Shown in pieces: positions 15,632-23,726 of a stretch of 47,781 nucleotides of DNA. The notes beneath the pieces are model-generated. The model was not told where the DNA came from, searched no databases, and worked only from the letters and a program-made list of their open reading frames with translations. The DNA comes from an uncultured Massilia sp. (lineage in GTDB: Bacteria; Pseudomonadota; Gammaproteobacteria; Burkholderiales; Burkholderiaceae_D): the NCBI GenBank assembly GCA_913777025.1, contig CAJYQM010000102.1, forward strand, positions 1 through 47,781. The letters run 5' to 3'. The stretch's first letter is position 1. Every line of letters begins with the position of its first letter. Position numbers and translations under genes: made by a program.

Positions 15632-16252
15632 TTACGCTTGCGGGGTCGGACGTTGCGCGGACTTCGGCCGGAAGGCCTTGCACACGTCCGGATTGGTTTC
15701 CAGATAAGGTCCGCCGATCAGGTCGATGCAATAGGGAACCGCCGCGAAGATACCCCCCACGGTGGTGTTGCCGGCGGCATCCTTCAAGCCCTCCAGCGTT
15801 TCCTTGATCGATTTCGGCTGGCCCGGCAGGTTCATGACCAAGGCCGCATGGTCGTCCGTCTCGCGGATCACGGCGGTCTGGCGCGACAGGATCGCGGTCG
15901 GCACGAAGTGCAGGCTGATCTGGCGCATCTGCTCGCCGAAGCCCGGCATTTCCTTGGTGCCGATGGCGAGCGTCGCCTCGGGCGTGACGTCGCGCCGCGC
16001 CGGGCCGGTGCCGCCGGTGGTCAGGACCAGGTGGCAGCGCTGCACGTCGACCAGCTCGACCAGCGTCTGCTCGATGCTGGCGCGGTCGTCCGGGATCAGG
16101 CGCGTTTCGACGCGCCAAGGCGTGACGATGGCGCTTTCCAGCCAGGCCTGCAGGGCCGGGATGCCCTTGTCTTCATACACGCCGCCGCTGGCGCGGTCCG
16201 AGACCGACACCAAGCCGATGACCAGTTCCTCGACCTTATTCGTCAGACTCAT
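15632..16252 (-). CDS. mog: Molybdopterin adenylyltransferase-like protein, MogA/MoaB family
   Basis: A 206-residue cytoplasmic enzyme of molybdenum cofactor synthesis. It would adenylate molybdopterin before molybdate insertion. GLVSVSDRASGGVYEDKGIP is the N-terminal family signature; LVLTTGGTGPARRDVTPEAT is the nucleotide and pterin loop; and VMNLPGQPKSIKETL is the third conserved block. Length fits MogA (about 195) rather than the shorter MoaB. The ATG at 16252 lies inside the 3' end of darP, a 17-base overlap, with GAGGGTGAAG acting as both darP codons and ribosome site. A GTG three codons earlier is less likely. Confidence 0.9.
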   Translation of the reverse strand: MSLTNKVEELVIGLVSVSDRASGGVYEDKGIPALQAWLESAIVTPWRVETRLIPDDRASIEQTLVELVDVQRCHLVLTTGGTGPARRDVTPEATLAIGTKEMPGFGEQMRQISLHFVPTAILSRQTAVIRETDDHAALVMNLPGQPKSIKETLEGLKDAAGNTTVGGIFAAVPYCIDLIGGPYLETNPDVCKAFRPKSAQRPTPQA

Positions 16253-16838
16253 CGTCTTCACCCTCGAGCTGGTCCTCGTCCGCAGCCGCGGCCTTCGGCT
16301 TCTTGGCCAGGTCCTTCAGGATCTGGAAGATCTCGCGGTAGGCCTTGGGCGGCTTGTTCTCGGCCTGTTCCTTGCGCGCGTTGCGGATCAGGGTGCGCAG
16401 GTGCTGCACGTCCAGTTCCGGGTTCTCTTCCAGCAGCTGGGTCAGCGCCTTGTCGTCGGCCAGCAGCTTGTCGCGGCGGCGCTCGAGCGCGTGCAGGGCG
16501 GCGGTTTCGGCCTTCGAGGCGCCTTTCCAGCTTTCGATGGTGCGCTGGATGACGGCGACTTCCTCTTCGTCCAGGGTGCGCATCATCTTGCCCACGTACT
16601 GCAGCTGGCGGCGCCGGCCTTCGTGGTTGCTGATGGTCTGGCACATCAGGATCGCATCCTTGACTTCGTCCGGCATCGGCACGCGCTTGACGCGGTCGCG
16701 CGGTTCGGCGATCAGCTGCTCGCCGAGTTTCTGCAATTCGTTGCTCTGGCGTTTGAGCTCCGACTTGGAGGGACGATCGTATTCCGGTTCGAACTCGTCG
16801 GAGCGGAAGCCGACGGCGCCGCGATTTGCATTTGGCAT
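16236..16838 (-). CDS. darP: Ribosome biogenesis factor DarP (YjgA family)
   Basis: A 200-residue, highly charged helical protein of the YjgA/DUF615 family that assists late 50S subunit assembly. PSKSELKRQSNELQKLGEQL and the following block around RVPMPDEVKDAI are diagnostic, and helices rich in Arg and Lys follow. The tail is acidic (DEDQLEGEDDESDE) and encodes the Mog ribosome site. The ATG at 16838 is the usual start (MPNANRG), although no good ribosome site precedes it. It is divergent from pmbA, a pairing (yjgA next to pmbA) widely conserved in proteobacteria. Confidence 0.92.
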   Translation of the reverse strand: MPNANRGAVGFRSDEFEPEYDRPSKSELKRQSNELQKLGEQLIAEPRDRVKRVPMPDEVKDAILMCQTISNHEGRRRQLQYVGKMMRTLDEEEVAVIQRTIESWKGASKAETAALHALERRRDKLLADDKALTQLLEENPELDVQHLRTLIRNARKEQAENKPPKAYREIFQILKDLAKKPKAAAADEDQLEGEDDESDE

Positions 16839-16888
16839 GATATTCAGAGGGGCAGGCGCACGGCCCACCGGTAAAAACAGTAAACGGC

Positions 16889-16897
16889 TGCTATGAT
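16889..16897 (+). promoter_or_regulatory. Possible extended -10 promoter for pmbA
   Basis: TGCTATGAT fits an extended -10 element (TGnTATAAT with one mismatch). Transcription would begin near 16904, 26 bases before the pmbA ATG. There is no matching -35 hexamer, as is common for extended -10 promoters. Confidence 0.42.
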
Positions 16898-16929
16898 AAC
16901 TGTTTTAGGGCTCGCTACGAAAAACGCAC

Positions 16930-18282
16930 ATGAACGACTCCGTCTTCACCCACACCCAGGATCAGCTCAAGCAGCTCGCACAGGACGTGCTGGCATTCGC
17001 CAAGGAACAGGGCGCCAGCAATGCGTCGGTCGAGATCAGCGAAGGGAGCGGACTGGCGGTGACGGTGCGCAAGGGCCAGGTCGAGACCATCGAGCAGAAC
17101 AAGGACAAGGGCATCGGCGTGACGGTGTATTGCGGCCAGCGCCGCGGCCACGCCAGCACCTCCGATTTCTCCAGCCAGTCGCTGCGCGCGACCGTGGAAG
17201 CGGCCTACAACATCGCCCGCTTCACGGCCGAGGACCCGGCCGCCGGCCTGCCGGACGCGGACTTGCTGGAACAGAACCCGCGCGATTTGCGCCTGTGCTA
17301 CCCCTGGGACATCAGCGCCGAGGATGCCGTGCAGATCGCCAAGAGCTGCGAAGACGCCGCCTTTGCCGTCGACAAGCGCATCACCAACAGCGAAGGCGCC
17401 AGCGTCTACGTCCAGCAATCGCACTTCGTGGCCGCCAACAGCCTCGGTTTCTGCGCCGGCTACCCGTTCTCGCGCCATACCCTGTCGGTCGCGCCGATCG
17501 CCGGCCGCGGCAACAACATGCAGCGCGACGACTGGTACTCCTCGGCGCGCGACCCGAAAAAGCTGGCCGACCCGGAAAAGATCGGCCGCTATGCCGCAGA
17601 ACGCGCCCTGGCGCGCCTGAACGCGCGCAAGCTCGACACCCGCACCTGCCCGGTGCTGTTCGAAGCGCCGCTGGCCGCCGGCCTGCTCGGCTCTTTCGTC
17701 CAGGCAACCTCGGGCGGCGCCCTGTACCGCAAGTCGAGCTTCCTGCTCGATACGCTGGGCCAGGCGATCTTCCCGTCGCACATCCAGATCGTCGAAGACC
17801 CGCACGTCATCGGCGGCGTCGGCTCCGCGCCTTTCGACGAAGAGGGCGTGCGCACCCAGACCCGCAAGGTCGTCAGCGATGGCGTACTGCAGGGCTATTT
17901 CCTGTCCTCGTACACGGCGCGCAAGCTGGGCATGCAGACCACCGGCAACGCCGGCGGCTCGCACAACCTGTCGATGACCTCCGGCGACACCAAAATCGCG
18001 GACACCTTCGAAGGCATGCTGCGCAAGATGGGCACCGGCCTCTTGGTCACGGAACTGATGGGGCAGGGCACCAACTACGTCACCGGCGATTATTCGCGCG
18101 GCGCTTCGGGCTACTGGGTCGAGAATGGCGTGATCCAGTATCCGGTCGAGGAAATCACGATCGCGGGCAATATGAAGGAAATGTTCCAGCAGATCGTTGG
18201 CATCGGCAATGACGTGCTGACGCGCGGTAACAAGTCGACCGGTTCGATCCTGATCGAGAAGATGGTGGTTGCTGGTAACTGA
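16930..18282 (+). CDS. pmbA: Metalloprotease PmbA (TldE)
   Basis: A 450-residue cytoplasmic protein that pairs with TldD in a peptidase complex able to finish proteolysis of modified peptides such as microcin B17 and CcdA. VRKGQVETIEQNKDKGIGVTV and FAPLAAGLLGSF-like residues (read here as EAPLAAGLLGSFV) are conserved, as is GTNYVTGDYSRGASGYWVENG. As in other PmbA proteins, the HExxxH zinc site of TldD is not evident, so the partner probably supplies catalysis. Length matches E. coli PmbA (450). The ribosome site is weak. A strong terminator follows the stop. Confidence 0.94.
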   Translation: MNDSVFTHTQDQLKQLAQDVLAFAKEQGASNASVEISEGSGLAVTVRKGQVETIEQNKDKGIGVTVYCGQRRGHASTSDFSSQSLRATVEAAYNIARFTAEDPAAGLPDADLLEQNPRDLRLCYPWDISAEDAVQIAKSCEDAAFAVDKRITNSEGASVYVQQSHFVAANSLGFCAGYPFSRHTLSVAPIAGRGNNMQRDDWYSSARDPKKLADPEKIGRYAAERALARLNARKLDTRTCPVLFEAPLAAGLLGSFVQATSGGALYRKSSFLLDTLGQAIFPSHIQIVEDPHVIGGVGSAPFDEEGVRTQTRKVVSDGVLQGYFLSSYTARKLGMQTTGNAGGSHNLSMTSGDTKIADTFEGMLRKMGTGLLVTELMGQGTNYVTGDYSRGASGYWVENGVIQYPVEEITIAGNMKEMFQQIVGIGNDVLTRGNKSTGSILIEKMVVAGN

Positions 18283-18309
18283 TTTCCGAACACAGCAAGA
18301 ATCCTCACG

Positions 18310-18344
18310 GCAGCATGGGCACCTCGCCCATGCTGCTTTTTTTT
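18310..18344 (+). terminator. Strong intrinsic terminator of pmbA
   Basis: GCAGCATGGGC (18310-18320) and GCCCATGCTGC (18326-18336) form a perfect 11-bp stem around ACCTC, followed by eight T. A textbook terminator. Confidence 0.93.
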
Positions 18345-18539
18345 GCCCAGCGGCCTGAAGCGCCTGGCCTCTTCCAGGCTGGCCTGCCGCAACGTCGCGC
18401 ACATTCCCATTGCCCGGCATGAACGGTGACGCACCGTCGCATGCCCCATGCGCGCACATCCGCCGCACCACTGCGGCGCACCGGGCCGCGCAAGCCGCAT
18501 GTTTCCCCAAGTAATCTCGTAGGCATTGAACTTGCTTAC

Positions 18540-18553
18540 GAAAGGAAACGAAA
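18540..18553 (-). promoter_or_regulatory. AgaR-like operator site 1 (receptor promoter)
   Basis: On the minus strand this reads TTTCGTTTCCTTTC, 13 of 14 matches to the TTTCRTTTYRTTTY core that I recall for E. coli AgaR sites. It resembles the perfect match before the DeoR regulator gene (26992-27005), which suggests that regulator controls the receptor. Confidence 0.6.
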
Positions 18554-18568
18554 CACAGTTTTCAATAG

Positions 18569-18582
18569 AAAAAACAACGAAA
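18569..18582 (-). promoter_or_regulatory. AgaR-like operator site 2 (receptor promoter)
   Basis: The minus strand reads TTTCGTTGTTTTTT, 12 of 14 matches to the same core. It lies 29 bases from site 1, nearly three helix turns, so regulator molecules could bind the same face. Confidence 0.42.
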
Positions 18583-18590
18583 CAAAATAA

Positions 18591-18608
18591 TTTCGAAAGC
18601 TTTCGAAA
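18591..18608. promoter_or_regulatory. Perfect 18-base palindrome before the receptor gene
   Basis: TTTCGAAAGCTTTCGAAA is identical to its reverse complement and sits just upstream of the likely promoter. It shares TTTCG half-sites with the nearby operators. It may be a second regulator's site (LacI-type operators are palindromes of similar length) or part of the AgaR-like array. Confidence 0.6.
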
Positions 18609-18677
18609 GTTTCTTGTGTTTTCTTTCTTGTTTTATTACCATTTCGTAACAATGAAAGTCATAACAGGAGATTGGCC

Positions 18678-21473
18678 ATGGGTAGCAGATTCGAAAACGG
18701 ACTTCGACGCAGCCTGATCGCTGCCGCGGTGGAGATGGCGCTGTGCGGCAGTGCCCTGGCGCAGGCCCAGGCGGCCGACCCGGCGGCTGCGCCCGTGGCC
18801 GGCGAGCAGGCGCCGCCGCAGTCCTCGGTGGTCGTGGTCACCGGCGCGCGCGCCGCGCTGGCGAAGTCCCTGGAACTCAAGCGCAATGCCGACGTGATCC
18901 AGGATTCGATCTCGGCAACGGAACTGGGCCGCTTCCCGGACGACAACGTCGCCGACTCGCTCACCCACATCACCGGCATCTCGGTTTCGCGCACCCGTGG
19001 CGGCGAAGGCCAGTACATCAGCGTCCGCGGCCTGGGCTCGGGCTACAACATCGTCACCCTCAACAAGCGCATCCTGGCGACCGACGGCGACGGCCGCGAC
19101 TTCGCCTTCGACGTGCTGCCGTCCGAAGTGATCAGCGGCGCGGACGTGATGAAATCGGCCGAGGCGGCGCAGATGGAAGGCAGCATCGGCGGCTCGGTCA
19201 ACCTGCGTTCGGCGCGCCCGCTGGACAACAAGGGCCAGCACGGTTCGCTGCGTTTCGAAGCCGAACGCAACGACCTGTCGAAGAAGAACGGCGGCAAGCT
19301 GTCCGGCGTGTTCAGCAAGACCTTCAACAACGACACCATGGGCGTGCTGGTCGGCGCCGTGCTGTCCAAGCGCAAGGTGCGCACCGATTCGCTCGGCTAC
19401 CAGACCTACAACGCCGATTCCCCGGGCAGCTTCGACGTCAACGGCGACGGCGCGATCGGCGCGGACGAGAGCAAGCTGCTGGCACCGTGCTGCATCTCCT
19501 TCGGCTCCATCTTCGAGGAAAAGAAACGCACGGCCCTGTCCGGCGCCTTCGAATGGAAGGTCAATCCGGCATTCCGGATGACGGTCGACGCGCTCGCGAC
19601 GCGCCTGGATTCGCCCCAGGTCGGCTACCAGCAGTCCTACTACATCGAGCACGCCCCGGGCCGCTGGTCCGACGTCGTCGTCAAGGACCACCTGATCACC
19701 AGCATGACGGTCAAGGACCTGATTCCCGAGATGTCCAACGTGACCACCGACCGCGTGGTCGACACCATGCAGTTCGGCTGGCGCGGCGAATGGAAGGTCA
19801 ACAACCGCCTGAAGCTGGCGGGCGACGTCTACCGCTCGACCTCGAAGCGCGATTCCGGCGGCAAGGACAACTTCGTGGTCGCCGGCATCGCCGGCAACAA
19901 TACCGGCTACTACCGCGCCAACAACGGCGCCTTTCCCGACATCCGCGTCCAGCTCCAGGACGGGCGCGACCTCGCCACCGAGCTGGCCGCCGGGCGCCTG
20001 GGCAACAAGGACTATGGTTTCCACTTCGCCGGCCTGACCGGCGTCGACATCAAGGACACCATCGACGGCGCCTCGCTGGACGGCCGCCTGGCCCTGGACG
20101 GCAAGTGGCACATCGACGGCTTCCAGTTCGGCGCCAGCACCACCGACCGCAAGAAGGACCGTAACTCGATCGGCAACGAGAAGAGCGGCGGCGCCTGCCA
20201 GTACTGCAACATGTACTCGACCACCTTCGCCTCGCTCGGCGCCGACGTCCTGCGTCCGATGACCCTGCCGAACTACATGCGCAACGCCGGCGGCAGCTTC
20301 CCGGGAAGCTTCGTGGCCTTCGACGTGCCGGCCTATTTCGCCGCGCTGCAGAAGCTGGACGGCAAGCCGATCCTGGATGCCGACGGCAACCCGACCGGCA
20401 AGACCTACAACGTGGCCAATTCGCAGCCGGTGTTCGTGCCCACCGATTCGTATTCGGTGCGCGAGAAGACCAGCACCCTGTACGGCCAGTTCGAGCTGTC
20501 GGGCGAGAACTGGAACGGCAACGTCGGCGCGCGCGTGGTGCGCACCAAGACCAATTCGCGCAGCGCGATCGACCGCATCGTGTCGATCTACGACCCGACC
20601 CCGGACATCCCGACCAGCAGCCCGAAGATCACCTACAGCGAAGCCGAACCGGTGTCGGAAGACGGCAAGTACACCAAGTTCCTGCCGTCGGCGAACTTCA
20701 GCTGGTGGGCACGCCAGGACTTCGTGGTGCGCGCCGCCGTGGCCAAGGTAATGGCCCGGCCCTCGCTCGACAAGCTGGCGCCGACCCGGACCGACAACAC
20801 GCTCGACCGCAGCTACCTGCTGAGCATCGTCGGCGACCCGAAGCTCAAGCCCACCGAAGCGGTGCAGCAGGACCTGTCGGTCGAGTGGTACTACCGCCCG
20901 AAATCGGCGATCACGGCCGCCATCTTCGCCAAGCAGGTCAAGAACTTCGTGACCTACCAGACCGACGAGCACGTGGACATCGGCGTGCCCGGCCAGCTGT
21001 ACACGGTGACCCATCCGGTCAACGGCGACAAGGCACGCGTGCGCGGCCTGGAACTCGGCGTGCAGCACCTGTTCGACAACGGTTTCGGCATCAACGCCAA
21101 GTTCGCCAAGACGCTGACCAAGGCCTACCAGGGCGGCGTCTACGTCGGCCAGCTCGAAGGGGTGGCCCCGACCGCTTCCTCGCTCGGCTTTTTGTACGAG
21201 AAGAACGGCATCAACGCCTCGATCTCGTTCGACTACACCGGCGAATACACGGCAAGCACCAACGTGCTGGCCGGCTACCCGAACAAGGTCGATTCGCTGA
21301 CCTGGGTGACGGCGTCGGCGTCCTGGGACATCACGAAAAACGTCACGCTGTTTGTCGAGGGCAAGAACCTGAGCGACGCCGTGATGCGCTCGAACCTGGG
21401 ACGCGGCGACGCCCTGTACGGCTTCGAGACCTGGGGCCGTACCTACGCCGGCGGCATGAGCGTGAAGTTCTGA
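18678..21473 (+). CDS. TonB-dependent receptor (TonB-Xanth-Caul subfamily)
   Basis: A 931-residue outer-membrane beta-barrel for energy-dependent uptake of a large ligand, here predicted to be an oligosaccharide. There is a signal peptide at about 1-30. The TonB box region (VVVVTGARAAL) is followed by the plug, with FPDDNVADSLTHITGISVSR and ISVRGLGSGYNIVTLN; the barrel then runs to a terminal Phe (GGMSVKF). This FPDDNVADSL/TLN type is the subfamily of carbohydrate receptors common in Xanthomonas and Caulobacter. There is no STN domain. The ATG at 18678 has AGGAG seven bases upstream; an in-frame TTG two codons earlier was rejected. It is the first gene of the sugar locus, and the permease gene starts 10 bases after its stop. 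Confidence 0.94.
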   Translation: MGSRFENGLRRSLIAAAVEMALCGSALAQAQAADPAAAPVAGEQAPPQSSVVVVTGARAALAKSLELKRNADVIQDSISATELGRFPDDNVADSLTHITGISVSRTRGGEGQYISVRGLGSGYNIVTLNKRILATDGDGRDFAFDVLPSEVISGADVMKSAEAAQMEGSIGGSVNLRSARPLDNKGQHGSLRFEAERNDLSKKNGGKLSGVFSKTFNNDTMGVLVGAVLSKRKVRTDSLGYQTYNADSPGSFDVNGDGAIGADESKLLAPCCISFGSIFEEKKRTALSGAFEWKVNPAFRMTVDALATRLDSPQVGYQQSYYIEHAPGRWSDVVVKDHLITSMTVKDLIPEMSNVTTDRVVDTMQFGWRGEWKVNNRLKLAGDVYRSTSKRDSGGKDNFVVAGIAGNNTGYYRANNGAFPDIRVQLQDGRDLATELAAGRLGNKDYGFHFAGLTGVDIKDTIDGASLDGRLALDGKWHIDGFQFGASTTDRKKDRNSIGNEKSGGACQYCNMYSTTFASLGADVLRPMTLPNYMRNAGGSFPGSFVAFDVPAYFAALQKLDGKPILDADGNPTGKTYNVANSQPVFVPTDSYSVREKTSTLYGQFELSGENWNGNVGARVVRTKTNSRSAIDRIVSIYDPTPDIPTSSPKITYSEAEPVSEDGKYTKFLPSANFSWWARQDFVVRAAVAKVMARPSLDKLAPTRTDNTLDRSYLLSIVGDPKLKPTEAVQQDLSVEWYYRPKSAITAAIFAKQVKNFVTYQTDEHVDIGVPGQLYTVTHPVNGDKARVRGLELGVQHLFDNGFGINAKFAKTLTKAYQGGVYVGQLEGVAPTASSLGFLYEKNGINASISFDYTGEYTASTNVLAGYPNKVDSLTWVTASASWDITKNVTLFVEGKNLSDAVMRSNLGRGDALYGFETWGRTYAGGMSVKF

Positions 21474-21483
21474 GGACGCGACG

Positions 21484-22401
21484 ATGGATACGACGACGAT
21501 GGGCGCGAACCTGGCCGGGCGCCCGGCCGGCTGGCTCGGCTACGCGCTGGCCACCACGCTGCTGTGGGGCGTGTGGGGCGCATTCGCCGGGCTGCCGACC
21601 CAGTACGGCTTTCCCGAAACCCTGGTGTACGTGGTCTGGGCGCTGACGATGGTGCCGCCGGCGCTGGTCGTGCTGGCCCGCGCCGGCTGGCGCGTGCGCC
21701 GCGATGCCCGCTCGGTGGCCTACGGCCTGGCCATCGGCCTGCTCGGCGCCGGCGGCCAGATGGTGCTGTTCTATGCGGTGAAGGCGGGGCCCACCTACCT
21801 GATCTTCCCGCTCATCTCGCTGTCGCCGGTGATCACCATCGCCTTGTCCTTCCTGTTCCTGCGCGAGCGCACCGGTTGGCTCGGCACGGCCGGCATCGTG
21901 CTGGCGATCTGCGCGCTGCCGCTGTTCGACTACACGCCGGGGCAGGCCGCGCAATCCTACGGGCTGTGGTTCGTGCTGGCGCTGGGCGTGCTGGCGGCCT
22001 GGGGCCTGCAGGCGTATTTCATCAAGCTGGCCAACGCCAGCATGGATGCCGAGAGCATCTTCTTCTACATGACCGCGAGCGCGCTGCTGGTGGTGCCGGT
22101 GGCGCTGGCCATGACCGACTTTTCGCAGCCGATCAACTACGGCCCGTCGGGACCGCTGCTGGCTGCCGCCACCCAGGTGCTGAACGCGATCGGCGCGCTG
22201 ACCCTCGTCTACGCCTTCCGCCACGGCAAGGCGCTGGTGGTCTCGCCCCTCGTCAACGCCGGCGCACCCTTGCTCACCACCGTGATCGGCATGGCGCTGG
22301 CGGCCACGGTACCCGGCGGCTACAAGCTGGCCGGCATCGGCCTGTCGCTGGCGGCGGCCCTGCTGCTGGCGCTGCAGCCGGACGACAACGGCCAGGCCTG
22401 A
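21484..22401 (+). CDS. EamA/DMT-superfamily permease, putative amino-sugar transporter
   Basis: A 305-residue inner-membrane protein with about ten hydrophobic helices in two EamA-like halves. The opening TTLLWGVWGAFAGLP and the conserved FLFLRERTGW at the end of the first half are typical; helix 10 ends in a short polar tail. DMT carriers include sugar uptake systems (glucose/ribose, rhamnose) as well as exporters. Position between the outer-membrane receptor and the catabolic enzymes argues that it carries the sugar across the inner membrane, since no PTS, MFS or ABC genes are in the locus. TGAGGA from the preceding stop serves as ribosome site. Confidence 0.86.
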   Translation: MDTTTMGANLAGRPAGWLGYALATTLLWGVWGAFAGLPTQYGFPETLVYVVWALTMVPPALVVLARAGWRVRRDARSVAYGLAIGLLGAGGQMVLFYAVKAGPTYLIFPLISLSPVITIALSFLFLRERTGWLGTAGIVLAICALPLFDYTPGQAAQSYGLWFVLALGVLAAWGLQAYFIKLANASMDAESIFFYMTASALLVVPVALAMTDFSQPINYGPSGPLLAAATQVLNAIGALTLVYAFRHGKALVVSPLVNAGAPLLTTVIGMALAATVPGGYKLAGIGLSLAAALLLALQPDDNGQA

Positions 22402-22421
22402 ACCCATCAAGGAGTCTCTAC

Positions 22422-23726
22422 ATGCACTATTTACTGGATCTGGTCCGGCGCCACAAGGCCGGCGAAGCGGTGGGCATCCACTCGGTCTGCTCGGCCCACC
22501 CGCTGGTGATCGAGGCCGCGGTGGAAACGGCGAAGGAACGCGGCCTGCCGCTGCTGGTCGAGGCCACCTCGAACCAGGTCAACCAGGACGGCGGCTACAC
22601 CGGCATGACCCCGGACGCCTTCCGCGACTTCGTGCACGGCATCGCCGACCGCGCCGGCCTGGCGCGTTCGCAGGTGCTGCTGGGCGGCGACCACCTCGGC
22701 CCGAACGCCTGGCAGCACCTGCCGCCCGGGGAAGCGATGGCGCGCGCCGACATCCTGATCGAACGCTACGTGGCGGCCGGTTTCCGCAAGATCCACCTGG
22801 ACTGCTCGATGTCCTGCGCCGGCGATCCGGTGCCGCTGGCGGACGAGATCGTGGCAGCGCGCGCCGCGCGCCTGTGCGCCGTGGCCGAACGCGCCTGGCA
22901 GGCCGCCGGCGGCGAAGCCCCGGTCTACATCGTCGGCACCGAAGTGCCGGTGCCGGGCGGCGCCCACGAGGACTTGCAGGAACTGGCGGTGACGACCCCG
23001 CACGCCGCCCGCGCCACGATCGAGGCGCATCGCGCCGCCTTCGCCGAAGCCGGCCTGGAAGCGGCCTGGCCGCGCGCGATCGGCCTGGTGGTGCAGCCGG
23101 GCGTCGAGTTCGACCACCACAAGGTGATCGACTACCGTCCCGACAAGGCGCGGGCGCTGAGCCGCTTCATCGAGGAGGTGCCGGGCATGGTGTTCGAAGC
23201 CCATTCGACCGACTACCAGACCGCGGCCCGGCTGGCCGAGCTGGTGCGCGACCATTTCGCGATCCTGAAGGTCGGGCCTGGGCTGACCTTCGCGCTGCGC
23301 GAGACCCTGTGGGCGCTGGCGGACATCGAGCACGAGATGAACGGCGCGGAAGACGGCGCCGGCTTCAAGGCGACGGTGCTGGAAGTGATGCGCGCCGAGC
23401 CGGAGTACTGGCGCAAGTACTACCACGACGCCGGCCGCGCGCGCTTCGACCAGCAGTACAGCCTCAGCGACCGCATCCGCTATTACTGGCCGCATCCGGC
23501 CATCCAGGCCGCCCAGGCCCGCCTGCTGGCCAGCCTGGAACGCACGCCGGCGCCGCTGACCCTGCTGAGCCAGTACCTGCCGGCCCAGTACGAGGCCGTG
23601 CGCGAGGGGCGCTTGCGTAACCGGCCGGCCGATCTGATCAAGGAAGGCGTGGCCCGCGTGCTGCGCCAGTACATGGACGCCTGCACGGCGGGCGCCGCAA
23701 CGAAGGAGCTGGAACCATGCTTGTAG
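22422..23726 (+). CDS. GatZ/KbaZ-like protein, tagatose-(bis)phosphate metabolism
   Basis: A 434-residue TIM-barrel protein of the GatZ/KbaZ family. Landmarks are VGIHSVCSAHPLVIEAAVE, LLVEATSNQVNQDGGYTGM, GGDHLGPNAW, KIHLDCSMSCAGDP and QPGVEFDHHKVIDY. In E. coli, KbaZ supports the catalytic aldolase subunit KbaY. No KbaY and no tagatose-6-phosphate kinase is encoded here. A GatZ-family protein in Agrobacterium is known as a D-tagatose-6-phosphate 4-epimerase, and that activity would complete this pathway to fructose-6-phosphate; here this is inference. AAGGAG precedes the ATG. It overlaps the next gene by 10 bases. Confidence 0.92.
   Translation: MHYLLDLVRRHKAGEAVGIHSVCSAHPLVIEAAVETAKERGLPLLVEATSNQVNQDGGYTGMTPDAFRDFVHGIADRAGLARSQVLLGGDHLGPNAWQHLPPGEAMARADILIERYVAAGFRKIHLDCSMSCAGDPVPLADEIVAARAARLCAVAERAWQAAGGEAPVYIVGTEVPVPGGAHEDLQELAVTTPHAARATIEAHRAAFAEAGLEAAWPRAIGLVVQPGVEFDHHKVIDYRPDKARALSRFIEEVPGMVFEAHSTDYQTAARLAELVRDHFAILKVGPGLTFALRETLWALADIEHEMNGAEDGAGFKATVLEVMRAEPEYWRKYYHDAGRARFDQQYSLSDRIRYYWPHPAIQAAQARLLASLERTPAPLTLLSQYLPAQYEAVREGRLRNRPADLIKEGVARVLRQYMDACTAGAATKELEPCL

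Larger units (their letters stand above)
18283..18677. other. Intergenic region with terminator and receptor control sites
   Basis: A 395-base gap. Its first part is GC-rich, with the pmbA terminator at 18310-18344 and no gene. From about 18520 composition switches abruptly to AT-rich. That second part contains two AgaR-like operator matches, a perfect 18-base palindrome, and a possible promoter TTGTGT (18614-18619) with TACCAT (18637-18642) 17 bases apart. It ends with the AGGAG ribosome site of the TonB-dependent receptor. Confidence 0.6.

Noticed and set aside
15621-16118. In-frame upstream extension of the esterase gene
   Set aside because: It reads the Mog gene in the wrong frame; a ribosome site and conserved N-terminus support the ATG at 15620.
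18636-21068. Minus-strand open frame of about 810 codons opposite the TonB-dependent receptor
   Set aside because: No recognisable domain and no ribosome site; it is the antisense of a conserved receptor gene.
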